Assembly: GCF_000308495.1 (NCBI RefSeq)
Contig: NZ_BAFU01000061.1
Span: forward strand, 1-64,000
Source of the DNA: Nocardia brevicatena NBRC 12119
GTDB lineage: Bacteria > Actinomycetota > Actinomycetes > Mycobacteriales > Mycobacteriaceae
Reading direction: 5' to 3'
Length of the DNA stretch: 64,000 nucleotides
Below the pieces are notes generated by a model, which had not been told where the DNA came from, did no database searches, and worked only from the letters and a program-made list of their open reading frames with translations. The translations under genes were made by a program, and so were the position numbers. Below are positions 54,293 to 64,000 of the stretch, one piece after another; the stretch's first letter is position 1; every line of letters starts with the position of its first letter.

Positions 54293-54988
54293 TCAGGGCA
54301 GCGCGGCCATGAGCTGTTCGATCTCGACCCGCGGGCCGGTGAAGAACGGGGTTTCCTTCCGTACGTGCAGGCGGGCCTCGGTGGCCCGCAGATCACGCAT
54401 GAGGTCGACGATCCGGTGCAGTTCCGGGGCCTCGAAGGCGAGAATCCACTCGTAGTCACCGAGCGCGAACGCACTCACCGTATTGGCCCGCACATCCGGG
54501 TATCCCCGCGCTTCCCTGCCGTGGTCGGCGAGCATCTTGCGCCGTTCCTCCTCGGGCAGCAGATACCACTCGTAGGACCGGACGAACGGATAGACACAGA
54601 TGTAGTTGCCGGGGTCCTCGCCCGCGAGGAAGGCGGGGATATGGCTCTTGTTGAACTCGGCGGGCCGGTGCAGCGCGGTATTGCTCCACACCGGGGTGGT
54701 GGCTCGGCCCAGTTCGGTGGTCCGGCGGAAATCGGCGTACGCCGCCTGCAGGTCTTCGATCCGCTCGGCGTGGGTCCACACCATGAAATCGGCATCGGCC
54801 CGCATACCGGCGATATCGTAGATTCCGCGCACCACTACATCCCGGTCGGCGAGACCGTCGAAGAACGCGCGGGCCTCTTTGGTCGCCGCCTCCCGGTCGT
54901 CGCCCAGTGCGCCGGGTCGTACCTGGTACACCGAGAACATCAGGTAGCGGATGGTGGAGTTGAGGGCCTGGTAATCGAGTCTCGCCAT
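54293..54988 (-). CDS. hemQ: Coproheme decarboxylase HemQ
   Basis: 231 residues from the ATG at 54988. Two oxidative decarboxylations turn Fe-coproporphyrin III into heme b. The chlorite-dismutase fold is seen in [28 protein letters not shown] (with the candidate catalytic Tyr) and R-x-E-T-P-F-F-T-G. It lies after hemE and hemY on the same strand, so three steps of the coproporphyrin-dependent pathway are together. Confidence 0.94.
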   Translation of the reverse strand: MARLDYQALNSTIRYLMFSVYQVRPGALGDDREAATKEARAFFDGLADRDVVVRGIYDIAGMRADADFMVWTHAERIEDLQAAYADFRRTTELGRATTPVWSNTALHRPAEFNKSHIPAFLAGEDPGNYICVYPFVRSYEWYLLPEEERRKMLADHGREARGYPDVRANTVSAFALGDYEWILAFEAPELHRIVDLMRDLRATEARLHVRKETPFFTGPRVEIEQLMAALP

Positions 54989-55091
54989 ACCCCCATCGTG
55001 CCACTCGAGGCCCGCGGCCGGCCCGTCGGCGGTCACGTCCGCGGGGTCTGTTCCCCGGCGGCCCCCCGAAACGGATATCGGCGGCGGCGGA

Positions 55092-56441
55092 TCATCCGGT
55101 GAGACCCGCCGCTATCCGGTGGGCCGCGGCGGTCGCCGAGGCGATACAAGCGGGTACGCCGACACCGTGCAGATAGGCTCCGGCGACGGCGAGCCCGTCG
55201 ACATCCGCGACCGCCGACTCGATCTCGGCCACCCGCTCGGTATGTCCCGGCGCGTACTGGGCAAGACCGCCCGGCCACCGTTGCACGACGGCCGACAGCA
55301 CAGTGATCGGGATCCCGGTGACCGTCGCCAGATCCGCGGCGGCGGCATCGACAAGGTCCGTATCGGACCAGGACAACGGTGTGTTGTCCCCGAATTTGCC
55401 GAACGAGGCGCGCACCAGGGCGGTGTCCCGGGCGGCCAGATGCGACCATTTGCGGCTGGACAGGGTGAACGCCTTGGCGCGCAACGGTTCTCCCGTGGCC
55501 ACCAGAATGCCGGAATTGTCCGGGAGGGGGGTCTCGCGGGGAAGTGCGAGCGCCACGACCACCGAGGAGGACAGCTCGATCCCGGCGGCGGCGACAGCAG
55601 CGGCGGGAGCGATATCGCGGAGCAGCCGAGCGGTCACGGGTGCGGGCGTGGCGAGCACCACCGAGTCCACCGTGCCGACCGGGTCCATGTTCCAGCCATG
55701 GCCCACTCGGGCCGGCCCGGTGACGACCGTGGACCGGACGACCGTGGCCGCCGCCCGGTCGGCCAACGCGTCCAGAAGCACTCGGTAACCGTCGCGGATA
55801 CCACCGAACACCGGAGCCGTCGACAGCGGCGGCAACACCGCGGCCACCGCCGCAGTGAGACTGGGAGCACCCCGATCCAGCGCGGCGGCCAAGGTGGGCA
55901 GCGCGGCCCGGACACCGATCGAACTCGAGATCCCCGCGTACACCCCGCCGAGCAGCGGGTCGACGCTGCGTTCGACGGTCCGGACGCCGAACCGGTCGGC
56001 GACGAGACCGAAGACGTCGGTATCGCCGCCGGGTCGCCAGTCCAGCGGCCGGTCCGGTTCCGCGGCTATGCGCGCCAGCGTTTCCGCATCGACCAATCCC
56101 CGCACCGACTCCGGGCCGGCCGGGATACCCATCAACGTGCGCTCCGGGAGCGGATGCCTTTCCCCCCCGCACCAGATCACCGGGCGCAGCCCGACGGGTG
56201 TCACCAGCTGCGATTCCAGTCCCAGCTCACACAGGAGTTCGGGGACCTCGGGCCGCCGACCCACAAAGGCTTCGGCACCCAGGTCGAACGGCTCGCCCGC
56301 GAGCTCACCGGTGTGGAGGATCCCGCCGACCCGCTCCCGGCACTCCACCACCACGATCTCGGCCGACTCCCCCAGCAGTCCCCGCAACCGGTAGGCCGCG
56401 ACGAGTCCGCTGATTCCCCCACCGACCACCGCAATTCTCAT
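55092..56441 (-). CDS. hemY: Coproporphyrinogen III oxidase (HemY/HemG type)
   Basis: 449 residues from the ATG at 56441. FAD-dependent; oxidises coproporphyrinogen III to coproporphyrin III in this pathway. The FAD motif is [14 protein letters not shown], and the C-terminal [14 protein letters not shown] is the flavin-tail signature. The middle F-G-G-I-R-D-G-Y and S-S-R-K-W are family segments. Annotated as protoporphyrinogen oxidase in older work. Confidence 0.93.
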   Translation of the reverse strand: MRIAVVGGGISGLVAAYRLRGLLGESAEIVVVECRERVGGILHTGELAGEPFDLGAEAFVGRRPEVPELLCELGLESQLVTPVGLRPVIWCGGERHPLPERTLMGIPAGPESVRGLVDAETLARIAAEPDRPLDWRPGGDTDVFGLVADRFGVRTVERSVDPLLGGVYAGISSSIGVRAALPTLAAALDRGAPSLTAAVAAVLPPLSTAPVFGGIRDGYRVLLDALADRAAATVVRSTVVTGPARVGHGWNMDPVGTVDSVVLATPAPVTARLLRDIAPAAAVAAAGIELSSSVVVALALPRETPLPDNSGILVATGEPLRAKAFTLSSRKWSHLAARDTALVRASFGKFGDNTPLSWSDTDLVDAAAADLATVTGIPITVLSAVVQRWPGGLAQYAPGHTERVAEIESAVADVDGLAVAGAYLHGVGVPACIASATAAAHRIAAGLTG

Positions 56442-56545
56442 GCCCCGACCGTATCGGTGCTCCCGCCGCGACCCGCTTCCCGGGGCGGGAGCCGCTGCCG
56501 CCGCCCGATACCGGGCCCGGCCGCCCGCGTACCCCGGTCGCCGGG

Positions 56546-57601
56546 TCAGAGTTCGTGGACCAGCTGCACGAGGGCGGTCAGCACACCGGGATCGGTGTCC
56601 GGCAGTACACCGTGGCCCAGGTTGAAGATATGTCCGATGGCGCCCATCGTCAGCGCGGAGTCGGCCTCGTCGATGATCCGGCGGGCCTGTGCCTCCACCA
56701 CGGGCCACCCGCCGAACAGCACCGCGGGATCGAGGTTGCCCTGCAGGGCCTTTCCGGGGCCGACCCGGCGCACGGCCTCGGTCAGCGGGAGCCGCCAGTC
56801 CACGCCGACCACATCGGCGCCCGCCTCCCCCATCGCGCCGAGCAGTTCCCCGGTGCCTACCCCGAAGTGGATGCGCGGCACCCCGGCATCGGCGATCTCG
56901 GCGAAGACCCGCTCCGAATGCGGCAGCACATGGGCGCGATAGTCGGCCTGCGACAGCACCCCGGCCCAAGAGTCGAACAGCTGGATCGCGTCCACTCCGG
57001 CCGCCAGCTGTTCCTGGAGGAACACGATGGTGATATCGGTGAGCACGCCGAGCAGTTCGTGCCAGGTCGCCGGATCGGCGTGCATCATCGCCTTGGTGCG
57101 CTCGTGGTTTTTACTCGGGCCGCCCTCGACCAGATAGGAGGCGAGTGTGAACGGCGCGCCCGCGAATCCGATCAGCGGGGTGTCGCCGAGTGCGTCGACC
57201 AGCAGCCGCACCCCGTCGGCGATCGCGCCGACCTCCTCGGGCCGCAGCCGCGGCAGCGCGCGCACGTCCGCGGCGGTGCGGACAGGTGAGGTGACCACCG
57301 GGCCGACGCCCGGGACGATATCGAGATCGATACCGGCCGCCTTGAGCGGGACCACGATATCGGAGAACAGGATGGCCGCGTCGACCCCGTGCCGGCGGAT
57401 CGGCTGCATGGTGATCTCGCAGACCAGGTCGGGGTCGAAACAGGATTCGAGCATGCCGATACCGGCACGGACTTCACGGTATTCGGGTAGCGACCGACCG
57501 GCCTGGCGCATGAACCACACCGGTCGGCGACTGGGGACGGCGCCGGTGGCGGCGGCCAGGAACGGGGCATCGGTCAACCGGCGGCGGATATGAGTGCTCA
57601 T
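56546..57601 (-). CDS. hemE: Uroporphyrinogen decarboxylase
   Basis: 351 residues from the ATG at 57601; a GTG lies one codon earlier. Makes coproporphyrinogen III. Signatures: [15 protein letters not shown] near the N-terminus, the catalytic Asp in [19 protein letters not shown], and N-L-G-H-G-V near the end. First of hemE-hemY-hemQ. Confidence 0.97.
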   Translation of the reverse strand: MSTHIRRRLTDAPFLAAATGAVPSRRPVWFMRQAGRSLPEYREVRAGIGMLESCFDPDLVCEITMQPIRRHGVDAAILFSDIVVPLKAAGIDLDIVPGVGPVVTSPVRTAADVRALPRLRPEEVGAIADGVRLLVDALGDTPLIGFAGAPFTLASYLVEGGPSKNHERTKAMMHADPATWHELLGVLTDITIVFLQEQLAAGVDAIQLFDSWAGVLSQADYRAHVLPHSERVFAEIADAGVPRIHFGVGTGELLGAMGEAGADVVGVDWRLPLTEAVRRVGPGKALQGNLDPAVLFGGWPVVEAQARRIIDEADSALTMGAIGHIFNLGHGVLPDTDPGVLTALVQLVHEL

Positions 57602-57874
57602 CACCGCTTATCGTAGGCGGGCGCCGGCGCAGCGGGGGATTCGCACGCGGAAGCAGGGGCGCCGCCGGCGTCGGATCCGACCGTGGAACAAACCCGCGCC
57701 TGCCCTCGGACAGCCCGCGGAGACCACATCCGACACGGCGGGACGGAGAACCGGCAGCAGCACCCGAACGCGGCGAGGTGCGTTTACCATGAGATGCGCC
57801 CGGTGCACGTCGGCACCGGCCGGCCCGGCGCGCCTCCGACTGCGCCGGGTACTCGGGGTCTACCGTCGTTCACC

Positions 57875-58513
57875 GTGACACCGCTCGACTTCCGCGACGG
57901 CGCTGCACCGACCGAGGGCCCCGACGACGAACCCGCTTCATTTCGCGCCGCGATCGCGGCCATGGGTACCGCAACCGTGCATCCCCGGATCGAGCTGGCC
58001 CCGATCCGCCCTCCACAGCGCCTCGCGCCGTACTCCTACGCCCTCGGCGCCGAGGTCACCCACGACGAGACGTCGGCGGTGCCGGTCGATTCCGAGGGCG
58101 ATGCCTTCGGCAGGCTCATCCTGCTCCACGATCCGAACGGCGCCGAGGCCTGGCACGGCACGTTCCGGCTTGTCGCCTATATCCAGGCCGATATCGATGG
58201 CTCGCTGGCCGCCGACCCGCTGCTGCCCGAGGTCGCCTGGAGCTGGCTGATCGACGCCCTGGAATCGCGTGACGAACCGTTCACCGCCCTCGGCGGCACG
58301 GTAACCTCGACGAGTTCGGTCCGCTACGGCGATATCGCGGGTCCACCGCGGGCCTATCAGCTGGAATTGCGGGCATCCTGGACGGCGCGTACGACCGAGA
58401 TGCGACCGCATGTGGAGGCCTTCGGCGAAGTGCTCGCCTACGCGGCGGGCCTACCTCCGGCCGGTATCACCGATTTGCGGCCACAATCACACACCGATAT
58501 CGACCGGCGGTGA
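57875..58513 (+). CDS. DUF3000 family protein (Rv2680-like)
   Basis: 212 residues from a GTG at 57875. The actinobacteria-restricted family of unknown function is recognised by L-A-P-Y-x-Y-A-L-G-A-E-V, R-L-I-L-L-H-D-P-x-G, W-H-G-T-F-R-L-V-A-Y and W-S-W-L-I-D-A-L. It always seems to precede the RNase D-like gene, 21 bases downstream here, so a shared role is plausible. Confidence 0.85.
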   Translation: MTPLDFRDGAAPTEGPDDEPASFRAAIAAMGTATVHPRIELAPIRPPQRLAPYSYALGAEVTHDETSAVPVDSEGDAFGRLILLHDPNGAEAWHGTFRLVAYIQADIDGSLAADPLLPEVAWSWLIDALESRDEPFTALGGTVTSTSSVRYGDIAGPPRAYQLELRASWTARTTEMRPHVEAFGEVLAYAAGLPPAGITDLRPQSHTDIDRR

Positions 58514-58534
58514 GGGGACGTAAAGTCTTGCTCT

Positions 58535-59845
58535 ATGCCGGTAGCAGAGGAGCCCGCCCGTCACCCTTCCGGTGACCCTTCGGGCGGGACAGCAGACTCC
58601 GCGGCGGTCCCGCTGCTCGCCCCGGCCGACGGCGTCCCTCCGGTGCTGTCCACCGCGGAAGCGGTCGCCATCGCCGCCAACCGCTTGGCTGCGGGCACCG
58701 GACTGCTCGCGGTGGATGCCGAACGCGCGTCCGGGTTCCGCTATTCGGCGCGTGCGTATCTGATCCAGTTGCGGCGGGCCGGGGCGGGCACGGTGCTGAT
58801 CGACCCGATTCCGGTGACCGATGCGCTCGACCCCTTGGCCGCCGCGATCAACGGCCTGGAATGGGTGCTGCATTCGGCCGACCAGGATCTGCCCGGTCTG
58901 GCCGAACTGGGTTTACGGCCGGCCCGGCTGTTCGATACCGAACTCGGTGGCCGGCTGGCCGGTTTCGAACGAGTGGGATTGGCGGCCATGGTGGAACGGC
59001 TGCTCGGGCGGGCACTGCGCAAGGGCCACGGCGCGGCCGACTGGTCCAGTCGCCCCTTGCCGGCGGAGTGGCTCAACTATGCCGCACTGGATGTCGAACT
59101 ACTGCTGGAGTTGCGTGACGCGGTCGCAGCGACACTGGCCGAACAGGGCAAAACGGATTGGGCCGACCAGGAATTCGAGCACATCCGACTGGTTGAACCC
59201 CCGGCCCCGAAGGCGGACCGCTGGCGGCGCACCTCCGGCATCCACGCCCTGCGCCGGGCCCGGCAACTGGCCATCGTGCGGGAGCTGTGGACCGCCCGGG
59301 ACACCCTGGCGCGCAGCCGGGATGTGGCGCCGTCACGCGTCCTGCCCGACGCGGCCATTATCGCCGCGGCGGGCGCCGATCCGAAGACCATCGTCCAACT
59401 GCGGGCGCTGCCGGTTTTCGGCGGCCCGCGCCAACGCCGGTATTCGCGGGAATGGCTGGCCGCAGTGGAACGGGCCCGCGCCCTGCCGGACAACGAACTG
59501 CCGCCCCTGAGCCAGCCCTACGACGGCCCGCCACCGCCCAACCGTTGGGAACGCCGCGACCCGGCCGCCGCCGCCCGCCTGGCGCGCGCCCGCGCGGCCA
59601 TGGCCGCCCTCTCGGAAGAGGTGTCGGTACCGGTGGAGAATCTGCTCGCCCCGGATCTGGTCCGTCGTCTGTGCTGGAACGGGTTGCCCCGCTACGATCA
59701 CGGACCGGAATCACTGCCCGAGTTGATGCCCGCTATCGATGGTTTCCTGAAATCCCACGGCGCCCGGCCGTGGCAGCGTGACCTCGCTGTCGCTCGGCTC
59801 GCCGCCGCGCTGACCGGCCGACCGCCTCGGGATTTACCGGGATAA
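58535..59845 (+). CDS. RNase D-like 3'-5' exonuclease with HRDC domain (Rv2681-like)
   Basis: 436 residues. DEDD exonuclease residues: Asp-x-Glu in LLAVDAERASG, Asp in H-S-A-D-Q-D-L, and Y-x3-D in LNYAALDVELL. An HRDC-like region (about 235-300) follows, with a second helical block at the C-terminus. It probably trims tRNA or other stable RNA. Follows DUF3000 in the order seen in M. tuberculosis. Confidence 0.9.
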   Translation: MPVAEEPARHPSGDPSGGTADSAAVPLLAPADGVPPVLSTAEAVAIAANRLAAGTGLLAVDAERASGFRYSARAYLIQLRRAGAGTVLIDPIPVTDALDPLAAAINGLEWVLHSADQDLPGLAELGLRPARLFDTELGGRLAGFERVGLAAMVERLLGRALRKGHGAADWSSRPLPAEWLNYAALDVELLLELRDAVAATLAEQGKTDWADQEFEHIRLVEPPAPKADRWRRTSGIHALRRARQLAIVRELWTARDTLARSRDVAPSRVLPDAAIIAAAGADPKTIVQLRALPVFGGPRQRRYSREWLAAVERARALPDNELPPLSQPYDGPPPPNRWERRDPAAAARLARARAAMAALSEEVSVPVENLLAPDLVRRLCWNGLPRYDHGPESLPELMPAIDGFLKSHGARPWQRDLAVARLAAALTGRPPRDLPG

Positions 59846-59947
59846 CCCATTCCCGAAGGCGATAGGGATTGATCTGGATATACCGACGGAATTCCGGAAA
59901 TCTTTCCGGACAGATAGGTCCGGGTTGCACGCGGACCTAACCGGCAG

Positions 59948-59973
59948 GCTTCTGAGTCGAGGAACTCAGAAGC
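59948..59973 (-). terminator. 10-bp stem-loop over the stop of the small secreted gene
   Basis: GCTTCTGAGT (59948-59957) and ACTCAGAAGC (59964-59973) are perfect complements around six bases. The stop codon of the 57-residue gene lies within the right arm. No T-run follows, so it may stabilise or end the transcript. Confidence 0.5.
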
Positions 59974-60139
59974 AGAAGGTGACACTGCCGAAAGGTATGC
60001 ACAATACGACTGATCCGCTCACAGGAGTGGGGGCCGACGGCGCGGAAGCCGTACTGGCCAAAGCCGCGGGAGCTGCTATAACACACAGGAACAAGGCCAT
60101 GACGAGCGCAGCGACGGCCTTGGTCATTTTGGTTGCCAT
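59966..60139 (-). CDS. 57-residue secreted peptide with two cysteines
   Basis: A short gene with GAGG eight bases before the ATG at 60139. It has a basic start (M-A-T-K-M-T-K), a hydrophobic core and a clear signal-peptidase site near A-A-L-A-S (residue 28). The mature peptide is about 29 residues, Ala/Pro/Ser-rich then V-V-L-C-I-P-F-G-S-V-T-F-C-F at the very end. The two cysteines (47 and 56) could form a disulphide loop. I do not recognise the family. A possible -10 (TATAGT, 60190-60195) lies about 50 bases upstream. Confidence 0.65.
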   Translation of the reverse strand: MATKMTKAVAALVMALFLCVIAAPAALASTASAPSAPTPVSGSVVLCIPFGSVTFCF

Positions 60140-60645
60140 TTTGCGTACCTCGGTTCGGATAGTCCAATAATTCCGGCTCTCTTTTCATGACTATACGACG
60201 CAGCGGCCGACCGGGGAATACACCTTCGATATCACAATCCATAAATCTCGAGTCGGTCTACCGAGTGCATACGCAATCGTTGCACAATAGATGGCTGGGG
60301 ATAATTTGGTCACGTTCCGGCTCGAATCGGGCGAGAGAAAATCACGGAATTATCGACATACTCCTCGCGACCATCCGATTCTCGGGGTTCGTCCCGGTAA
60401 GCGCGCCGCCTACTCTGCGGCGTCGTCTCTGCGTTACCGATCCCGGATGAGCCGAGAAGGCGGACCGCTCTGCCGGACCTCGGCACACGGCCGCTCCGAT
60501 ACCGTATTGGCGTCTGCTGAGCGATCGTGGCCCGAAAGCGCGGCGATACGGCCCCGATACGGACCGCCGGCCGACCGGCAGAGGCTCGCGCGGACCCGGG
60601 CCGCCTGCTCACGGGCGTACCGATCATCGCGGCGGCGATGCGAGA
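60140..60645. other. AT-richer intergenic region before dxs
   Basis: About 500 bases with lower GC than the surroundings, especially 60180-60380. It should hold the promoter of the small secreted gene (transcribed leftward) and the 3' end of the dxs transcript. Open frames on both strands look unlike proteins and have no ribosome sites. Confidence 0.5.
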
Positions 60646-62550
60646 TCAGCGCATCCCGGCGGTCAACCAGCCACTGATCCGACGGGCGATATCCGGAGCG
60701 GTGAGCCCCAGCTCCTGCCGCACCTGGGAGACGCTGCCGTGATCCAGGAACTGCTGGGGGATACCGAGGTCACGGGCGGGCACGTCGAGCCCGGCCGAAC
60801 GCAGCCGCGCGGAGATACCGGAACCGATACCGCCGTGCAGGCCGCTGTCCTCGAGGGTCACCACCATACGGTGGTTCTCGGCGAGTTTGACGATGGTGTC
60901 GGAGACCGGCAGCACCCAGCGCGGGTCGACCACGGTGACGGTGATCCGCTCCGGCTCCAGCAGTTCGGCGGCCTGCAGGGCGGCGGGTACCAGCGAGCCG
61001 ATGGCGACGAGCAGCACGTCACCGTGCTGGGTCCGCGCGGACGGGCCCTCCCGGTCCGGCACCCACAGCACATCCACCCCGTCGAGCCGTTCCACGGCCG
61101 GGATCTCGGCGACCACACTGCCTTTCGGGAAACGCAGCGTCGTCGGACCGTCGCCCACCGCCAGTGCCTCTCCCAACTCTTCCCGCAGTGTCGCGGCGTC
61201 ACGCGGGGCCGCGACCCGCATACCGGGCACGATGCCCAGCAGTGACAGATCCCACATGCCGTTGTGGCTGGCGCCGTCCTCACCGGTGATGCCGGCACGG
61301 TCGAGCACCAGGGTGACCGGTTGTTTCAGCAGCGCCACATCCATCAGCAGCTGGTCGAAGGCCCGGTTGAGGAAGGTCGAGTAGACGGCCACCACCGGGT
61401 GCATCCCGCCGAGCGCGAGCCCGGCCGCCGACGCCACCGCGTGCTGTTCGGCGATACCGACGTCGAACAGCCGCTCCGGGAACCGTTCCCCGAACGCCGA
61501 CAGTCCGGTGGGGCCGGGCATCGCGGCGGTGATGGCAACGATGTCGTCACGCCGCTGCGCGTGCTCGATCAGCTCCGCGGAGAACACCGAGGTCCAGCTC
61601 TCCGTTTTCCCCTTACTCACCGGGCTCCCGGTGAGTGGGTCGATCGGGCCGCAGGCGTGCATCTGATCGGCCACATGATTCTCGGCCGGTTCGTAGCCGT
61701 GGCCCTTCTGGGTGACCGCGTGCACCACCACCGGGCCACCGAAGTCCTTGGCATGCCGCAACGCGGCCTCCAACGCCATCACATCGTGGCCGTTCACCGG
61801 CCCGACGTACTTGATCCCGAGATCGCTGAACAGCTCCTGCGGGCTCACCGCGTCCTTGATACCGGCCTTTACGGCGTGCATCATCGAGTACGCCGAATCG
61901 CCGACCCGCGGGATGCTCTTGAGCAGGCGTTTCCCGGTGTCGAGCATATGTTCGTAGACGGGCTGGGTGCGCAATGCGGTCAACCGTTCGGCCAGTCCGC
62001 CGATGGTCGGCGCATACGAGCGGCCGTTGTCGTTGACGACCACGACCACCGGCCGATCCCGCGCCGCGGCGATATTGTTGAGCGCCTCCCAGCACATCCC
62101 GCCGGTGAGGGCGCCGTCCCCGACCACCGCCACCACATGCCGCCGCCGGCCGCTCAGCGCGAACGCCTTGGCCAATCCGTCGGCATACGACAGCGACGCA
62201 GAGGCGTGCGAGGACTCCACCCAGTCGTGCTCGCTCTCCGCGCGGGACGGGTACCCGGACAGCCCACCGCCACGGCGGAGAGTATCGAACCGGTCCTTGC
62301 GGCCGGTGAGGATCTTGTGCACATAGGCCTGGTGCCCGGTATCGAAGATCAGTGGGTCGGCGGGAGAGTCGAATACCCGGTGCAGCGCTATGGTGAGCTC
62401 GACCACGCCGAGGTTGGGGCCGAGATGTCCGCCGGTGACGGCGACCTTCTGCACCAGGAACTCGCGGATCTCGGCCGCGAGCTCATCCAGTTGCGATACG
62501 GTCAGCCGACGCACGTCTTCGGGTGTGTCGACCCGGGAAAGCACTCCCAC
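60646..62550 (-). CDS. dxs: 1-deoxy-D-xylulose-5-phosphate synthase
   Basis: 634 residues, GTG start. First step of the non-mevalonate isoprenoid pathway: pyruvate plus glyceraldehyde 3-phosphate. ThDP site: [16 protein letters not shown]. Other segments: [26 protein letters not shown] (catalytic Glu) and [10 protein letters not shown]. It supplies precursors for decaprenyl phosphate used by enzymes such as AftC. Confidence 0.97.
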   Translation of the reverse strand: MGVLSRVDTPEDVRRLTVSQLDELAAEIREFLVQKVAVTGGHLGPNLGVVELTIALHRVFDSPADPLIFDTGHQAYVHKILTGRKDRFDTLRRGGGLSGYPSRAESEHDWVESSHASASLSYADGLAKAFALSGRRRHVVAVVGDGALTGGMCWEALNNIAAARDRPVVVVVNDNGRSYAPTIGGLAERLTALRTQPVYEHMLDTGKRLLKSIPRVGDSAYSMMHAVKAGIKDAVSPQELFSDLGIKYVGPVNGHDVMALEAALRHAKDFGGPVVVHAVTQKGHGYEPAENHVADQMHACGPIDPLTGSPVSKGKTESWTSVFSAELIEHAQRRDDIVAITAAMPGPTGLSAFGERFPERLFDVGIAEQHAVASAAGLALGGMHPVVAVYSTFLNRAFDQLLMDVALLKQPVTLVLDRAGITGEDGASHNGMWDLSLLGIVPGMRVAAPRDAATLREELGEALAVGDGPTTLRFPKGSVVAEIPAVERLDGVDVLWVPDREGPSARTQHGDVLLVAIGSLVPAALQAAELLEPERITVTVVDPRWVLPVSDTIVKLAENHRMVVTLEDSGLHGGIGSGISARLRSAGLDVPARDLGIPQQFLDHGSVSQVRQELGLTAPDIARRISGWLTAGMR

Positions 62551-62867
62551 CTGAACTCGCTCCCTCCGGATAGCGCATCTGATCCGACCAGTCTAGAAGC
62601 CACGCCCACCGGCTCGGCACCGACAACGGCCCGCCGCGGCCGACGATATCGGGCCGCGGCATACCCGCCCAGCCTAATGGACACCGTCGGAGCACGAGCC
62701 CGACCGTGGACCCCGCGACCGGTCGGAACAAGGGCGAAGATACGCCTAGAGTGGCCGACAGTGCCCGCGCGGACTCGGCAGGGCTCACAGGTGGATACGC
62801 CGAGCCGCGTCCGGGTCGCCGTGCGGCGAACGTCACCGGTCGTCGAGGCCGAGAGCGAGGAGACACC
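62551..62867. other. Divergent promoter region of dxs and the SIMPL gene
   Basis: About 315 bases between divergent starts. Ribosome sites of both genes are at its edges (GAGGAG five bases before the right-hand gene). No RNA gene or clear long inverted repeat is visible. Confidence 0.45.
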
Positions 62868-63560
62868 GTGAGCGAATACCAGCGGGATACGGCCGCTGCC
62901 CGAACCGGCACCGTCACCGTCTTCGGGCACGGCAGCGCCCGCCAGACCCCCGATCTACTGCGGTTCGTCGTCTCGGTGGAGACCCGGGCGAGCAAGGTCG
63001 CGCTCGCCTACGAGCGGGCCGGGCAGCGCGCGGCGGCGGTGACCGCGGCATTGCGCTCCGACGGCGTACCCGATGCCGATATCGGCACCACCGGTCTGTC
63101 GGTGCGCACGGAGACGGTGTGGTCGCAGGACGGCGGGGCGAAGATCACCGGGTATGTGGCGAGTTCGGCGCTCACCGTCACGCTGCGCGAACGGAGCGAG
63201 GACACCCGTCCCGGCCCGGCCGCGATCATCGCCCACTGCGTCGACGCGGGCGGCGACGACGTCCGTCTCGGCGGTCTCACCTTCACCTTCGCCGACGAGG
63301 AGGCGCTGCTGGCCCGGGCCCGCGATGCCGCCTGGGACACCGCCCGCGCCAAGGCCGAGCAGTACGCCCACCGCGCGGGCCGCCGGCTCGGTCCCGTGCT
63401 GGAGATCACCGAGAACACCTCCTCCGTCCCACCGACCGTGACCCCGGTCGCCCGGGCCCTGTCGGCCCCGGCGCCCCCCGGCGGGTCCGCATCGGTTCCG
63501 GTGGAACCGGGAGAGGGGGAACTGTCCGCCACGGTCCGCGTCACATGGCAACTGGATTGA
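62868..63560 (+). CDS. SIMPL-domain (DUF541) protein
   Basis: 230 residues from a GTG at 62868 with GAGGAG five bases upstream. The SIMPL/BP26 fold is indicated by V-F-G-H-G-S-A-R-Q-T-P-D-L-L-R-F, the pattern G-Y-V-A-S-S-A-L-T-V-T-L-R and A-R-x-x-A-W-D-T-A-R-A-K-A-E-Q-Y-A. Unlike many relatives it has no signal peptide, so it may be cytoplasmic. The role is unknown. Confidence 0.85.
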   Translation: MSEYQRDTAAARTGTVTVFGHGSARQTPDLLRFVVSVETRASKVALAYERAGQRAAAVTAALRSDGVPDADIGTTGLSVRTETVWSQDGGAKITGYVASSALTVTLRERSEDTRPGPAAIIAHCVDAGGDDVRLGGLTFTFADEEALLARARDAAWDTARAKAEQYAHRAGRRLGPVLEITENTSSVPPTVTPVARALSAPAPPGGSASVPVEPGEGELSATVRVTWQLD

Positions 63561-63580
63561 CGCGCGCCGGATTCGAGGCG

Positions 63581-64000
63581 TCAACGCTCCAGGAGCGCCA
63601 GGCATTCGACGTGGTGGGTGGCCGGGAAGGCGTCGAAGGCGCGTAGTTCGGTCGGGTGATAGCCCGCGGCACGGTAGAGGCTCAGATCACGGGCGAAGGC
63701 GGCGGGGTCGCATCCGATATGGACGATGCGGGCGGGTCCGGCGGCGGTGAGCGGTCCGACAACCGTTTTACCGGCGCCCGCCCGGGGTGGGTCCAGAACG
63801 ACCACCCGAGGCGCCGGGCCGGCGGTGTGCTCGGTTACCCAGCGTTCGACACGTTGGGCGCGCAGGTCCAGCCAGGGCAGGTCGCGCAGGGCCGCGGCGC
63901 CGTCGGCGACAGCCGATGGAGCCGATTCGACCGCCAGCACCGACCCGGTCGGTCCCACCTGTTCGGCCAGGCGGGCGGCGAATACGCCGGCACCGCTGTA
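63581..64000 (-). CDS. TrmA/RlmD-family RNA methyltransferase (C-terminal part)
   Basis: 140 codons are visible; the N-terminus lies beyond the right edge. The SAM site starts Y-S-G-A-G-V-F-A-A-R-L-A, then V-L-A-V-E-S. VVLDPPRAGAGK is the substrate-binding motif, I-G-C-D-P-A-A-F-A-R-D-L holds the catalytic Cys, and F-D-A-F-P-A-T-H-H-V-E-C-L-A-L-L-E-R is the usual end. Methylates C5 of a uracil in tRNA or rRNA. Probably the Rv2689c counterpart. Confidence 0.9.
   Translation of the reverse strand, partial: YSGAGVFAARLAEQVGPTGSVLAVESAPSAVADGAAALRDLPWLDLRAQRVERWVTEHTAGPAPRVVVLDPPRAGAGKTVVGPLTAAGPARIVHIGCDPAAFARDLSLYRAAGYHPTELRAFDAFPATHHVECLALLER

Noticed and set aside
60310-60627. 105-codon open frame before dxs
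   Set aside because: Arg/Ser-rich, no ribosome site and no hydrophobic core or domain.
1-64000. CRISPR arrays, rRNA genes, insertion sequences, integrases
   Set aside because: None seen: no regularly spaced identical repeats, no rRNA signature and no complete transposase or recombinase gene.

Overview
The window is high-GC DNA from a mycolic-acid-producing actinomycete of the order Mycobacteriales. Nocardia or a close relative is the best guess. The evidence is the pervasive GC bias at third codon positions, the frequent GTG starts, the phosphatidyl-myo-inositol mannoside genes (pgsA, patA, pimA), an AftC-type arabinofuranosyltransferase, a cutinase-family esterase, a coproporphyrin-dependent heme pathway (hemE, hemY, hemQ), and gene order that follows two blocks of the Mycobacterium tuberculosis chromosome: Rv2583c-Rv2614c (relA to thrS) and Rv2669-Rv2689c (GNAT to the RNA methyltransferase). 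The M. tuberculosis comparison is from memory; no search was run.

Layout. (1) 1-6175: seven or eight same-strand genes of a type IV secretion-like module. They are a TrbL/VirB6-like polytopic protein (cut by the window edge), two paralogous envelope proteins (one a lipoprotein), two paralogous two-helix pilin-like proteins, two SIMIBI-type ATPase-like proteins without the usual P-loop lysines, and a single-pass protein. (2) 6233-7918: a secreted cutinase-like esterase with a large insertion. (3) 8141-19037: relA, an MmcQ-like protein, an ABC-F ATPase, apt, an oligopeptide-binding lipoprotein and secF-secD-yajC. (4) 19260-21455: a Baeyer-Villiger-type monooxygenase divergent from a TetR regulator, with a 9-bp-arm palindrome between them. 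(5) 21468-23752: ruvC-ruvA-ruvB. (6) 23843-25691: a macrodomain protein, a DUF5988 protein and an ArsR/AHSA1 pair. (7) 25770-29858: yebC, pdxT, tesB, a kinase-like protein without a P-loop, and pdxS. (8) 30088-36926: a 30-residue peptide gene and the overlapping chain thrS-HIT-pgsA-patA-pimA-NUDIX. (9) 37204-40744: a FhuF-like Fe-S protein, a PGPGW membrane protein and a SulP/carbonic anhydrase fusion. (10) 41286-42053: four tRNA genes with promoters and terminators. (11) 42328-47131: an accessory island holding a sigma-region-4/TnsA-like protein convergent with a membrane-anchored CoiA-like nuclease-fold protein, then a LysR regulator and a second flavin monooxygenase. (12) 47288-64000: GNAT, secreted tyrosine phosphatase, zapE, ribD-like, hydrolase-fold lipoprotein, aftC, msrB, hemQ, hemY, hemE, DUF3000, RNase D-like, a 57-residue secreted peptide, dxs, a SIMPL protein and a partial RNA methyltransferase.

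How the genes work together. The PIM chain supplies PI-phosphate, then mannosylates and acylates it. pdxS and pdxT together make pyridoxal phosphate. SecD, SecF and YajC assist Sec export. RuvABC resolves Holliday junctions. HemE, HemY and HemQ are three steps of the coproporphyrin-dependent route to heme. The two regions least explained by known function are the type IV secretion-like module next to relA and the convergent pair of divergent nuclease-fold genes beside the tRNA cluster.
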